64,000 nt of DNA from Leifsonia sp. ku-ls (GTDB taxonomy: Bacteria > Actinomycetota > Actinomycetes > Actinomycetales > Microbacteriaceae): positions 124,001 to 188,000 of the forward strand of contig QKXI01000007.1 of assembly GCA_003367665.1 (NCBI GenBank). The letters are read 5' to 3'. A program made the translations under genes and the position numbers. The notes below the pieces were generated by a model. It was not told where the DNA came from. It searched no databases and worked only from the letters and a program-made list of their open reading frames with translations. Below, in pieces: positions 50,076 through 57,605 of this stretch (position 1 is the stretch's first letter; every line of letters begins with the position of its first letter).

Positions 50076-50576
50076 TCAGCCGGAGCCGGAGCCGCCGGCG
50101 CCGTCCTCCCCCGGCTCGACGCCGCCGCGCGCGAACGCGATGCTCTCCGCGATGAGCCCGACGACGACCGCGAGCTCCGCCTCGTCGCGCGGCCCGAACA
50201 CGAGCAGCTCGGTGGCGGAGCCACCGTGCGCGCACGCCACCGCCCAGCCGTCGGCGCACACCTGACCCGCCCGCCACGACGGCAGCAGCAGGCGCGTGCT
50301 GGTGTCGTGCACGCCGTGCAGCTGCACCGGGGTCACGGCCTCCCCCGGCGCCAGCGTCGCCTCGGGCACCGCCGGCTCCTCACGGTCCGCGACGACGAGC
50401 GCGCGGGCGTCCGCCGCCCCGCCGGGGCAGCGGCCCTCCCGCACATACGGGAGCCGCGTCGCCTCGTAGACCAGACGGCCCCACAGCTCCGGGGTCGAGC
50501 GTTGGGTCAGCTGCCGCAGCGGCTCCCCCGTCTCGGGCGGGTCGCCTGCGCGACGGCGCGGCACGTCCGCCAGCAT
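50076..50576 (-). CDS. Protein of unknown function
   Basis: A 166-residue protein that I do not recognise. It has a basic N-terminus, RSTPELWGRLVYEATRLPYVREG in the middle, and an Ala-rich C-terminal helix. The strong GAGGAGG upstream of the ATG at 50576 supports a real gene and fixes the start. It converges with the PEP mutase family gene. Confidence 0.6.
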   Translation of the reverse strand: MLADVPRRRAGDPPETGEPLRQLTQRSTPELWGRLVYEATRLPYVREGRCPGGAADARALVVADREEPAVPEATLAPGEAVTPVQLHGVHDTSTRLLLPSWRAGQVCADGWAVACAHGGSATELLVFGPRDEAELAVVVGLIAESIAFARGGVEPGEDGAGGSGSG

Positions 50577-50690
50577 GGTGCTCGACCTCCTCGCGCTCTC
50601 CGGACACCCGCATTGTGGCCCATCCGACCGGCTCCGCGACACTCACCACCGGCGGCAGGCGCTGGCTATCGCCGCCCGCCGCCGCGGGCC

Positions 50691-50696
50691 TAGGGT
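50691..50696 (+). promoter_or_regulatory. -10 box TAGGGT, leaderless start
   Basis: TAGGGT ends 7 bp before the ATG at 50704. Confidence 0.45.
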
Positions 50697-50703
50697 GCCG
50701 ACC

Positions 50704-50955
50704 ATGGGTGAGAACGCGACCTTCGAGGCGCTGATGCGGCGACCCGGCATGGCGGACGCCGCGATCCGGGTCACCGCGACCTCCGACGAGCCGCCGGCCG
50801 CGCTCCGCGGGCGCGCCCGCTACCACGAGCGCGAGGTCTGGGAGGTGTTCGTCATCGAGGACAGCAGTGACTGGCCGACGCGTGTGGTCTACCGCCTGGT
50901 GGACCGGATGGACGACGACGGCGACCTGATCGACCCGCTCGACGGCGTGGCCTGA
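50704..50955 (+). CDS. Small acidic protein of unknown function
   Basis: An 83-residue protein beginning MGENATFEALMRRPG; the middle has RARYHEREVWEVFVIED and the end is rich in Asp. No family is recognised. Its start is set by a TAGGGT box 7 bp upstream; an earlier in-frame ATG at 50575 is inside the divergent gene. Its stop lies 1 bp from the stop of the converging hydrolase. Confidence 0.6.
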   Translation: MGENATFEALMRRPGMADAAIRVTATSDEPPAALRGRARYHEREVWEVFVIEDSSDWPTRVVYRLVDRMDDDGDLIDPLDGVA

Positions 50956-50956
50956 G

Positions 50957-51850
50957 TCAGCGCTCCGGCCGCTCCGACGGCGGCGGCAGGTGGGGGCTGC
51001 GGTGCAGCTCGTAGAGCCGCGCGTGCCCCGGCGAGTCCGGGTCGTCCACGATCGGGCGGTCGGCCATGAACAGCCGGATGAGGTGGGCCAGCTCCCCCGA
51101 GTGACTGAAGTTGATCGCGTGGGCCGCCCCTTCGATCTGCACGGCGAGCACGTGGTTGTCGGTCGCGTTCGCCACCTCGAGCACGCGCGACGCGTGCGGC
51201 ATCAGGGGGTCGCGGTTGCCGATCACCACCAGCGTCGGGATGCGCAGCTCGAGCAGCCGCTGCAGTGACGGGTACTGCGTGAGCGCGCGGAACATCCGGA
51301 CGGTGCTCGGCACGCCGAACCGCAGGTAGTCGGGCACCGCCACGCCAACCATCCTCGTCGGCTCCCGGCCGCCGTCGAGGCTGAGCTGGCCGATCGCGCG
51401 CCGGAGCGGCCGGTTGTACGCTCCCCCGGCGGGCGACACGAGCACGGCCCGGTCGATGCGCTCCGGATAGTGGTGGGCGAACTCCAGGATCACCGGGCAG
51501 CCCATCGAGTTGCCCACCAGGGTGGCCCGTTCGATGCCGCGGTCGTCCAGGAAGCGGGCCGTCGCGTGCGCGAGGTCCGGCACGTCGAGGCCGTTCGGCG
51601 CCTTGCCGCTGCGGCCGAAGCCCGGCAGGTCGGGCACGAGGGTGTGGAAGTCGTCCTGCAGCCGCTCGGCGGTCGGCAGCAGATAACGGCCGGAGAGGCC
51701 GAATCCGTGCACGTGCACCATCGCCGGCGCGTCCGGCGGCGCCACCGACTCGCGGTAGAACACGTCGATCCCGTCGACCGTCGTCCAGCGCTCCGCCAAG
51801 CTCGACGCCGGGCGCCGCGGCACGCTCCGGCCGGTTCCACTCCTGCCCAT
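50957..51850 (-). CDS. Alpha/beta hydrolase
   Basis: A 297-residue hydrolase: oxyanion region VHVHGFGLSG near 45, nucleophile Ser in VGNSMGCP near 114, acid Asp in GNRDPLMP near 217 and His in EGAAHAINFSH near 248. It is close in pattern to carboxylesterases and meta-cleavage hydrolases. No signal peptide is seen. It is transcribed away from the padR operon. Confidence 0.88.
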   Translation of the reverse strand: MGRSGTGRSVPRRPASSLAERWTTVDGIDVFYRESVAPPDAPAMVHVHGFGLSGRYLLPTAERLQDDFHTLVPDLPGFGRSGKAPNGLDVPDLAHATARFLDDRGIERATLVGNSMGCPVILEFAHHYPERIDRAVLVSPAGGAYNRPLRRAIGQLSLDGGREPTRMVGVAVPDYLRFGVPSTVRMFRALTQYPSLQRLLELRIPTLVVIGNRDPLMPHASRVLEVANATDNHVLAVQIEGAAHAINFSHSGELAHLIRLFMADRPIVDDPDSPGHARLYELHRSPHLPPPSERPER

Positions 51851-51956
51851 GGCGCCGATCCTGCTCGCTCGGCATGGCGCCTGGCAATGCAGTTGTCGGG
51901 CGCCGCTCCCCCGCTCTGCGGGCGTCGGAAGATTCTTCGTATTCAGTCTTGCTAGG

Positions 51957-51987
51957 TACCGGTACTCAGTGTTACTTTGTACTGGTA
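51957..51987. promoter_or_regulatory. PadR-type operator upstream of padR
   Basis: TACCGGTAC and GTACTGGTA form a 9-bp inverted repeat (one mismatch) around a 13-bp spacer, 34 bp before the padR start. It should mediate autoregulation of the operon. Confidence 0.6.
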
Positions 51988-52021
51988 GTCAGCAAGACAG
52001 AGTAGATGGATGGAGGAGCCG

Positions 52022-52381
52022 ATGGGCAACCAGATGACCGAGATGCTCAAGGGCACCCTCGAGGGCATGGTGCTGGCGATCCTCGCCGGACGGCCCGCCT
52101 ACGGCTACGAGATCACCGCGCGGCTGCGCGACCAGGGCTTCACCGACCTCGTCGAGGGAACGGTGTACGCACTCCTGGTGCGCATCGAGCAGCGCGGCTT
52201 CGTGGACGTCGAGAAGGTGCCCTCCGAGAAAGGACCGCCGCGGAAGGTGTTCTCGCTGAACCCGGCGGGACAACAGCAGTTGGAGGAGTTCTGGAGCACC
52301 TGGGGCTTCCTCTCGGAGCGCATCGACCGGCTCCGGACCGAGACCGACAGCACGACGACACCGACAGAAGGAGACGAGTGA
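52022..52381 (+). CDS. PadR-family transcriptional repressor
   Basis: A 119-residue winged-helix repressor with MLAILAGRPAYGYEI-like N-terminus (here LEGMVLAILAGRPAYGYEITARL), recognition region EGTVYALLVRIEQRGFV and a C-terminal dimer helix. The ATG at 52022 is preferred to 52010 because GGAGGAG lies between them. It is the first gene of an operon with a DUF1048 gene and an ABC exporter, which is the usual partner set for drug-responsive PadR proteins such as LmrR. Confidence 0.9.
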   Translation: MGNQMTEMLKGTLEGMVLAILAGRPAYGYEITARLRDQGFTDLVEGTVYALLVRIEQRGFVDVEKVPSEKGPPRKVFSLNPAGQQQLEEFWSTWGFLSERIDRLRTETDSTTTPTEGDE

Positions 52382-52383
52382 TC

Positions 52384-52755
52384 ATGGTAGCGAAGTGGAT
52401 CGAGGCCCTCACGGGCTCGCTCGAGCAGAAGAAGCAGTACCGGCAGGCGGTCGCGCGGATCGACGCGCTCCCCCGGCCCTACAAGGACACGGCGAAGGCC
52501 ATCCATCGGTACCTCCTGATCCAGGGCGGGATCGTCGACGGCGACACGCTCACCACCATGTTCGGCGACTTCGTCGACCTGTGGGAGCGTGCGGCGGCCG
52601 ACGGCACGCCCATCCGCGACATCGTCGGGGACGACCCGGTCGGGTTCGCGGACGAGTTCGCGGCCGCCTACGGCGGCAAGCGCTGGGTCGACAAGGAGCG
52701 CGAGCGCCTCACCGCAGCCGTCGCCAAGGCGGAGGAAGAGGAGAAGAAGGCATGA
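52384..52755 (+). CDS. DUF1048 family protein
   Basis: A 123-residue helical protein of the DUF1048 type, starting MVAKWIEALTGSLEQKKQYRQ and continuing with LPRPYKDTAKAIHRYLL and a Lys/Glu-rich end. These proteins are regularly encoded beside PadR regulators; the function is not known. It starts 2 bp after padR and overlaps the ATPase gene by 4 bp. Confidence 0.85.
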   Translation: MVAKWIEALTGSLEQKKQYRQAVARIDALPRPYKDTAKAIHRYLLIQGGIVDGDTLTTMFGDFVDLWERAAADGTPIRDIVGDDPVGFADEFAAAYGGKRWVDKERERLTAAVAKAEEEEKKA

Positions 52756-53573
52756 CCCCCACCGCGACCCTCGAACCCGCCATCCGGGTGCAGGGCGTCA
52801 CCAAGTCGTTCAAAGACCTCGAGGTGCTCCGCGGCGTCGACTTCGACGTCGCACCCGGCACGATCTTCGCCCTGCTCGGCTCCAACGGCGCCGGCAAGAC
52901 CACGCTCGTGCGCATCCTCGCCACCCTCCTGAAGGCGGACGGCGGCAGCGCGAGCGTGCTCGGGCACGAGGTCGCGTCGGCGCCTGCGGACGTGCGCCGC
53001 TCACTCAGCCTCACCGGCCAGTTCGCCGCGGTGGACGAGGTGCTCACCGGCAAGGAGAACCTGGAGCTGGTCGCCCGGCTGCGTCACCTGAAGAACCCGG
53101 CGGCCGTGGCGGACGACCTGCTCGCCCGCTTCTCCCTCACCGAAGCCGCCGACCGCAAGGCCGGCACCTACTCCGGCGGCATGCGCCGCCGGCTCGACAT
53201 CGCGATGAGCCTGGTCGGCGACCCGCCGGTCATCTTCCTCGACGAGCCGACCACCGGCCTCGACCCGCAGGCCCGCATCGAGGTGTGGGAGACGGTGAAG
53301 GGCCTCGCCCGCGGCGGCACCACCGTGCTGCTCACCACGCAGTACCTGGACGAGGCCGAGCAGCTAGCCGACCGCATCGCGATCCTGCACAAGGGCGTCA
53401 TCATCCAGAACGGCACCCTCGCCGAGCTCAAGCGGCTGCTCCCCGCGGCCACCGTCGAATACGTCGAGAAGCAGCCGAGCCTCGAGGAGGTCTTCCTCGC
53501 CCTCGTCGGCGACGACGGGACCTCCGACGCCGACACCACCGCCGGCGCCGACACGGAAAGGAACGCACGATGA
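52752..53573 (+). CDS. ABC transporter ATP-binding protein (DrrA type)
   Basis: A 273-residue ATPase for export. Walker A GSNGAGKTT (near 40), signature YSGGMRRRLD (near 140), Walker B VIFLDEPTTGLD and the H-loop TTQYLDEAEQ are present, followed by a C-terminal regulatory tail. The pattern is that of daunorubicin-type exporters. ATGA overlaps link it to DUF1048 and the permease. Confidence 0.94.
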   Translation: MTPTATLEPAIRVQGVTKSFKDLEVLRGVDFDVAPGTIFALLGSNGAGKTTLVRILATLLKADGGSASVLGHEVASAPADVRRSLSLTGQFAAVDEVLTGKENLELVARLRHLKNPAAVADDLLARFSLTEAADRKAGTYSGGMRRRLDIAMSLVGDPPVIFLDEPTTGLDPQARIEVWETVKGLARGGTTVLLTTQYLDEAEQLADRIAILHKGVIIQNGTLAELKRLLPAATVEYVEKQPSLEEVFLALVGDDGTSDADTTAGADTERNAR

Positions 53574-54334
53574 CCACGTACGCGCTCAGCGACACCCGGG
53601 TCCTCACCGGCCGGTCGCTCCGGCACATCCTCCGCAGCCCGGACACGATCATCACCACCGCGATCACCCCGATCGCGCTGATGCTGCTGTTCGTGTACGT
53701 CCTCGGCGGCGCCATCCACACCGGGAGCGGTCAGTCGTACATCGACTACATGCTCCCCGGCATCCTGCTCATCACGATCGCCTCCGGCATCGCCTACACG
53801 GCCTACCGGCTGTTCCTGGACCTGCAGGGCGGCATCTTCGAGCGGTTCCAGTCCATGCCGATCGCCCGCTCGTCGGTGCTGTGGGCGCACGTGCTCACGT
53901 CGCTCGTCGCCAACGTCGTCTCGGTCGCCATCGTGATCGGCGTCGCGCTGATCATGGGGTTCCGCACCGGAGCGTCGGTGGGCGCGTGGCTCGCCGTCGC
54001 CGGCATCCTCGTCCTGTTCACCCTCGCGCTGACCTGGATCGCGGTGCTGGCGGGCCTCTCGGCCAAGACGGTGGACGGCGCGAGCGCGTTCAGCTACCCG
54101 CTGATCTTCCTCCCGTTCATCAGCTCGGCGTTCGTCCCGACCGCCTCGATGCCGGCCCCGGTGGCCTGGTTCGCCGAGAACCAGCCGGTCACGTCGATCG
54201 TCGACACCCTCCGGGCGCTGTTCGCGCAGCAGCCGGTCGGCGCGGACATCTGGGTGGCGCTGGCGTGGCTGGTCGGCATCCTGCTGGTCGCCTACGGCTT
54301 CGCCGTCGCGAAGTACCGCCGCAAGTTCAACTGA
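53570..54334 (+). CDS. ABC-2 type permease (DrrB type)
   Basis: A 254-residue membrane protein with six helices and the ABC-2 segment ARSSVLWAHVLTSLV; it ends in the basic KYRRKFN. It forms the channel of the exporter with the ATPase encoded upstream, overlapping by 4 bp. The cargo is unknown; a toxic small molecule sensed by PadR is likely (inference). A terminator follows. Confidence 0.92.
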   Translation: MTTYALSDTRVLTGRSLRHILRSPDTIITTAITPIALMLLFVYVLGGAIHTGSGQSYIDYMLPGILLITIASGIAYTAYRLFLDLQGGIFERFQSMPIARSSVLWAHVLTSLVANVVSVAIVIGVALIMGFRTGASVGAWLAVAGILVLFTLALTWIAVLAGLSAKTVDGASAFSYPLIFLPFISSAFVPTASMPAPVAWFAENQPVTSIVDTLRALFAQQPVGADIWVALAWLVGILLVAYGFAVAKYRRKFN

Positions 54335-54347
54335 ACGACGAACCGAA

Positions 54348-54379
54348 CCGATACCCGGGGCAGCCGTCCCGGGCATCGG
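54348..54379 (+). terminator. Terminator of the ABC exporter operon
   Basis: Arms CCGATACCCGGG and CCCGGGCATCGG (one mismatch) with an 8-base loop, 13 bp after the permease stop. The next promoter begins at the following base. Confidence 0.65.
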
Positions 54380-54385
54380 TATGCT
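54380..54385 (+). promoter_or_regulatory. -10 box TATGCT, leaderless start
   Basis: TATGCT ends 7 bp before the ATG at 54393, which selects this ATG over the one at 54381. Confidence 0.45.
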
Positions 54386-54392
54386 CGGCGGC

Positions 54393-54635
54393 ATGACCCA
54401 GTACCGCGCGGTGTTCGACGCCGAGGTGACCTTCTCCAACGGCGGAGGGCTGCAGGCGCAGGGCTTCCGGGTCGACCTGCCGGGGCCGGACGTCTCCGAC
54501 GACGACATCGGCCGCCTCTTCCTCACCTCGCTCGACCTGCTGCTGGCCGACTCCGTCACGGTGCACGACGTGCGCATCGTCGAGGAGGCGCACAAGGGCA
54601 CGCGCGGCGGCCCGAGCGACCCGCGGGGCGCCTGA
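54393..54635 (+). CDS. Small conserved-looking protein of unknown function
   Basis: An 80-residue protein, MTQYRAVFDAEVTFSNGGGL followed by QAQGFRVDLPGPDVSDDDIG and a C-terminal helix. The pattern looks like a small cyclase-type or hypothetical actinobacterial family, but I cannot name it. It is a single gene between a terminator and a converging reductase gene. Confidence 0.6.
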   Translation: MTQYRAVFDAEVTFSNGGGLQAQGFRVDLPGPDVSDDDIGRLFLTSLDLLLADSVTVHDVRIVEEAHKGTRGGPSDPRGA

Positions 54636-54667
54636 CGGCGCCCCGGGCCGGCACCACGGTCCGGGCG

Positions 54668-55222
54668 TCAGACGCGGGTGTCGTAGATGCTCAGTGTCGC
54701 CGGGCCCACCCGCTCGGCCGACCGCAGCGCCAGCCGCTCCCCGCCGCGGAAGAGTCGCCTCCCGTCGCCGACGGCCACCGGGAAGGTGAGCAGCCGGTAC
54801 TCGTCCACCGCCCCGGCCGCGGCCAGGGTGTCGACCACCGAGCCGCTGCCGATCACCACCACATCCCGAGACGCCCGCGTGTGGCCCACCAAGTCGAGCA
54901 GCCCACCGTCGACCCGGCGGGAGTTCGACCACGCCGCCTCCGGCAGCGCACGGGTGGTCGCCACCGCCTTGCTCGCCGCGTTCATGGCGCGCGAGAAGGC
55001 GTCGTCGCGCGCCGGCCAGAGCGTCGCGAAGTGCTCCCAGGTCCGGCGGCCGAACAGCAGCGTGCCGGTCGTGAGGATCTCGCCCAGGCGGAACTTGTCG
55101 CCGGCGACGCCCTCCGGCCCGAAGCGCATCGCCCAGCCGCCGAACGGCGTCCCGTCGCTGCCGTCCGGGTCGGCCACCACCCCGTCCAGCGTGATGAACT
55201 GCACCACGATCAGTCGTCCCAT
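54668..55222 (-). CDS. Dihydrofolate reductase-like (RibD C-terminal domain) protein
   Basis: A 184-residue protein of the RibD C-terminal/DHFR-like fold: VVQFITLDGVVADPDG at the N-terminus, FGRRTWEHF near 60 and VIGSGSVVDTLAAAGAVDEYRL near 125. Members probably reduce pteridine- or flavin-like substrates with NADPH; the substrate is unknown. GGAGG precedes the ATG at 55222. Confidence 0.87.
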   Translation of the reverse strand: MGRLIVVQFITLDGVVADPDGSDGTPFGGWAMRFGPEGVAGDKFRLGEILTTGTLLFGRRTWEHFATLWPARDDAFSRAMNAASKAVATTRALPEAAWSNSRRVDGGLLDLVGHTRASRDVVVIGSGSVVDTLAAAGAVDEYRLLTFPVAVGDGRRLFRGGERLALRSAERVGPATLSIYDTRV

Positions 55223-55290
55223 GTCCGTCCTCCGTCTCCGAGCCCCACGGCGGGGCTCTCGGAAGTGGATACGCACGAACCGGCCCGAAA

Positions 55291-56229
55291 TCATCGCCGG
55301 CCGACCGCGACCTCCTCGAACAGGCGGAACAGTCGCGGGTCCTGGTACACCAGCACGTGACCGATTCCACCCTCGGTCGCCCCGTCGAAGACCTGCACGG
55401 TGTGCGGCTCCGCGCCGCCCGGGGTGAGACGGTAGAGCAGGAGGGCGTGCTGGCCGTCGGCCCGTGTCCGCACGGTGGTCCAGTCACGCCCGCGCCAGTC
55501 GAACAGGTGCGACATGAAGGCGACGTACGGCTCCCGGCCGACCGACCACTGCGGCACGGGCGGCATCTCGAAGACCAGGTCGTCGGACACCAGCGCCGCC
55601 AGCGCCGCCACGTCGGCGCTTTCTATCGCGCGCGCGTACCGCTCGACCGCGTCGACGGCGAGCGGCCGGGACCGCCGCGTGCCCTCCCGGATCGCCGCGC
55701 GGGCCCGCTGCAGCGCCGAGTTCGCCGAGGCGACCGACACCGAGAGAGCCGTGGCCGCCTCGTTGGCGGACAGGCCCATCACATCCCGAAGCACGAACGC
55801 CCCGCGCTGCGCGGGCGACAGCGACTGCAGCATCGCCGTGACGGCGAACCGCACCTCCTCCGAGCGTTCTGCGGCGGCCTCCGGCGCGGAATCGCCGAGC
55901 CAGCCGGCCGGCGCGGGCTGCAGCCACGGAACGTCGAGCGCCGGGACGAGCGGCGCGCCGGCCTCCAGGCCCGGCTCGCGGAGGTCGCGCGGGAGCGGAC
56001 GCCGCGGCACCCGGCGGAGGCGATCGACGCACACGTTGCGTGCGATGCCGTAGGCCCAGACCGTGAGGCCGGCGAGTGCCGGGTCGAAGCTGTCGCGTGC
56101 GCGCCAGACGCGCTCCAGCGCATCCTGTGCCGCGTCCTCCGCTTCGAACGGCGAGCCGAGCATCCGGTAGCAGAACGCGACCAGTCGGGGCCGCAGATCG
56201 CCCAGGTCGTCCTCGTCGATGGCCGCCAT
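55291..56229 (-). CDS. ECF sigma factor with SnoaL-like C-terminal domain
   Basis: A 312-residue sigma-70 family protein of the SigJ/SigG type. Region 2 (about 10-80) has YRMLGSPFEAEDAAQDALERVW; region 4 (about 130-190) has LQSLSPAQRGAFVLRDVMGLSANEAA; residues 200-305 form a SnoaL/NTF2-like domain that in relatives controls sigma activity in place of an anti-sigma factor. It is leaderless (TAGGAT 6 bp before the ATG). A YciI/DGPF gene lies upstream. Confidence 0.9.
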   Translation of the reverse strand: MAAIDEDDLGDLRPRLVAFCYRMLGSPFEAEDAAQDALERVWRARDSFDPALAGLTVWAYGIARNVCVDRLRRVPRRPLPRDLREPGLEAGAPLVPALDVPWLQPAPAGWLGDSAPEAAAERSEEVRFAVTAMLQSLSPAQRGAFVLRDVMGLSANEAATALSVSVASANSALQRARAAIREGTRRSRPLAVDAVERYARAIESADVAALAALVSDDLVFEMPPVPQWSVGREPYVAFMSHLFDWRGRDWTTVRTRADGQHALLLYRLTPGGAEPHTVQVFDGATEGGIGHVLVYQDPRLFRLFEEVAVGRR

Positions 56230-56235
56230 GCCGCG

Positions 56236-56241
56236 ATCCTA
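56236..56241 (-). promoter_or_regulatory. -10 box TAGGAT, leaderless start of ECF sigma gene
   Basis: On the minus strand TAGGAT ends 6 bp before the ATG at 56229. Confidence 0.5.
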
Positions 56242-56418
56242 CTGACCGCGGACGGAGCAGCCCGTCAACTCTTGACGGTTTCTGTCCTCACAATGGAGGA
56301 CAAGGTCCTCCGCCCGCTAGCCTGGGGTCACCCGGGGATGCCGAACCGACGCGGAAACGAATTCCTCACGCGAAGACGTCTCAACCCGACGCAGAGGGAT
56401 CGGCATCCCGGGAAGCCC

Positions 56419-56781
56419 TCAGCCCGCGCGGTGATCGACGAGCGGCTGCACCTGCACCCCGCTGTGGTCGTGCCGGGCCTCCGCCAGCAGCGACGCCAGC
56501 GCGACCGCGTCCTCCTTCGTCGGCACGTCGACGACGTAGAAGCCGCCGACGACCTCCTTCGCCTCGGTGAACGGCCCGTCGACCGCGCGCGGCGCGCCGT
56601 CGGGGCCGCGGCGCAGGGTGACGGCCGTGTCGCTCCCCTGCAGCTCGCCCGAGGCGAGCACGGCGTCGCCCGCCCGCCGGTGGAACTCGCCGTGCGCCGC
56701 GTCGATCTCCGCCCGTTCCTCCGCGGTCATCCGGCGCCACCGCTCCTCGTCGCCCTGGATCAGGATCACGAATCCGCTCAT
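56419..56781 (-). CDS. YciI/DGPF-domain protein
   Basis: A 120-residue YCII-related protein with the DGPF motif (VDGPFTEAKEVVGGFYVVDV near residue 67). DGPF proteins are regular neighbours of certain ECF sigma factors; their role is unclear. Here the sigma factor downstream has a SnoaL tail, not the TPR tail typical of the ECF42 group that pairs with DGPF proteins. No anti-sigma gene is nearby. Confidence 0.85.
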   Translation of the reverse strand: MSGFVILIQGDEERWRRMTAEERAEIDAAHGEFHRRAGDAVLASGELQGSDTAVTLRRGPDGAPRAVDGPFTEAKEVVGGFYVVDVPTKEDAVALASLLAEARHDHSGVQVQPLVDHRAG

Positions 56782-56851
56782 CGGACCTTCCTCTCTGTCG
56801 TGGGGTTCGTCGCCCGACCAGACGTCGAACGGACGCCGTCGGTATCGACAC

Positions 56852-57592
56852 TCAGGTGCGCTCGAGCACGATCAGCGGCGTGACGTAGTGCTCGACGACC
56901 GAGCCGCCGAGCTCGCGCGCGGCGTCGGCGGCCTCCCCGGCCTCCGCTGCCGTCCAGTCGCTGAAGGTGGCGAACAGCGCGCCGACCGCCTCCGCGTCGA
57001 GCACGACCCGCCAGCGGAACTCCTCGACGTGGAGGGGCGAGAATCGGCCGCCGGCGGACAGGACACGTACCCAGCCCTCCGTCTCGGCTTCGCCCGGGCC
57101 CGGCCGCGGCGGGACGTCGCGGCGGGCGACGATCCGCGCGACGCGCTCACGGAAGCGGCTCGGCGGCGCCGCCCGGTCGCCGAAGACGGTCCGCCACACC
57201 GCCAGACGCCCGGACGGCACCAGCGCCTCGTGCAGCCGCGGCAGCAGCACGTCCAGGTCGAACCAGTGCACGGAGGTCGCCGCCGTCGCGAGCTCGAACG
57301 AGGCGGCCGCAAGCGGCGCCTCCTCCGCGGTCGCCTCGATCACGCGCGCCGACGGGACGTTGCGCCGCAGCAGGGCCGCGAGACCGGGGCCCGGCTCCAC
57401 CGCGGTCACGGCCAGGCCGGCCTCCGCGAGCACGCGGGACGCCTGCCCGCTGCCCGCGCCGAGGTCGAGCGCGCGGTGGCCCGGCACCAGCAGGCCGAGG
57501 TCGCGCATCCGCCGCCACAGTGCGTCCGGGTACGGCGGGCGGGCCCGGTCGTACTGCGCCGCCCGCCGGTCGAAGTGCATCGGATCGGGCAC
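56852..57592 (-). CDS. Class I SAM-dependent methyltransferase
   Basis: A 246-residue methyltransferase. FDRRAAQYDRARPPYP begins the fold, motif I is ALDLGAGSGQ near 41, the acidic strand is VTAVEPGPG, and motif II/post-I is ELATAATSVHWF. The substrate is unknown. The GTG start has GGAG at 7 bp, and it lies 13 bp downstream of the phytochrome gene on the same strand, so the two are probably cotranscribed. Confidence 0.85.
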   Translation of the reverse strand: MPDPMHFDRRAAQYDRARPPYPDALWRRMRDLGLLVPGHRALDLGAGSGQASRVLAEAGLAVTAVEPGPGLAALLRRNVPSARVIEATAEEAPLAAASFELATAATSVHWFDLDVLLPRLHEALVPSGRLAVWRTVFGDRAAPPSRFRERVARIVARRDVPPRPGPGEAETEGWVRVLSAGGRFSPLHVEEFRWRVVLDAEAVGALFATFSDWTAAEAGEAADAARELGGSVVEHYVTPLIVLERT

Positions 57593-57605
57593 GGCGGCGC
57601 TCCAG

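Noticed and set aside
56319-56342. TAGCCT box followed by ATG as another leaderless gene
   Set aside because: The gap to the ATG is 14 bp or more, and the frame is antisense to the YciI gene with shadow-type composition.
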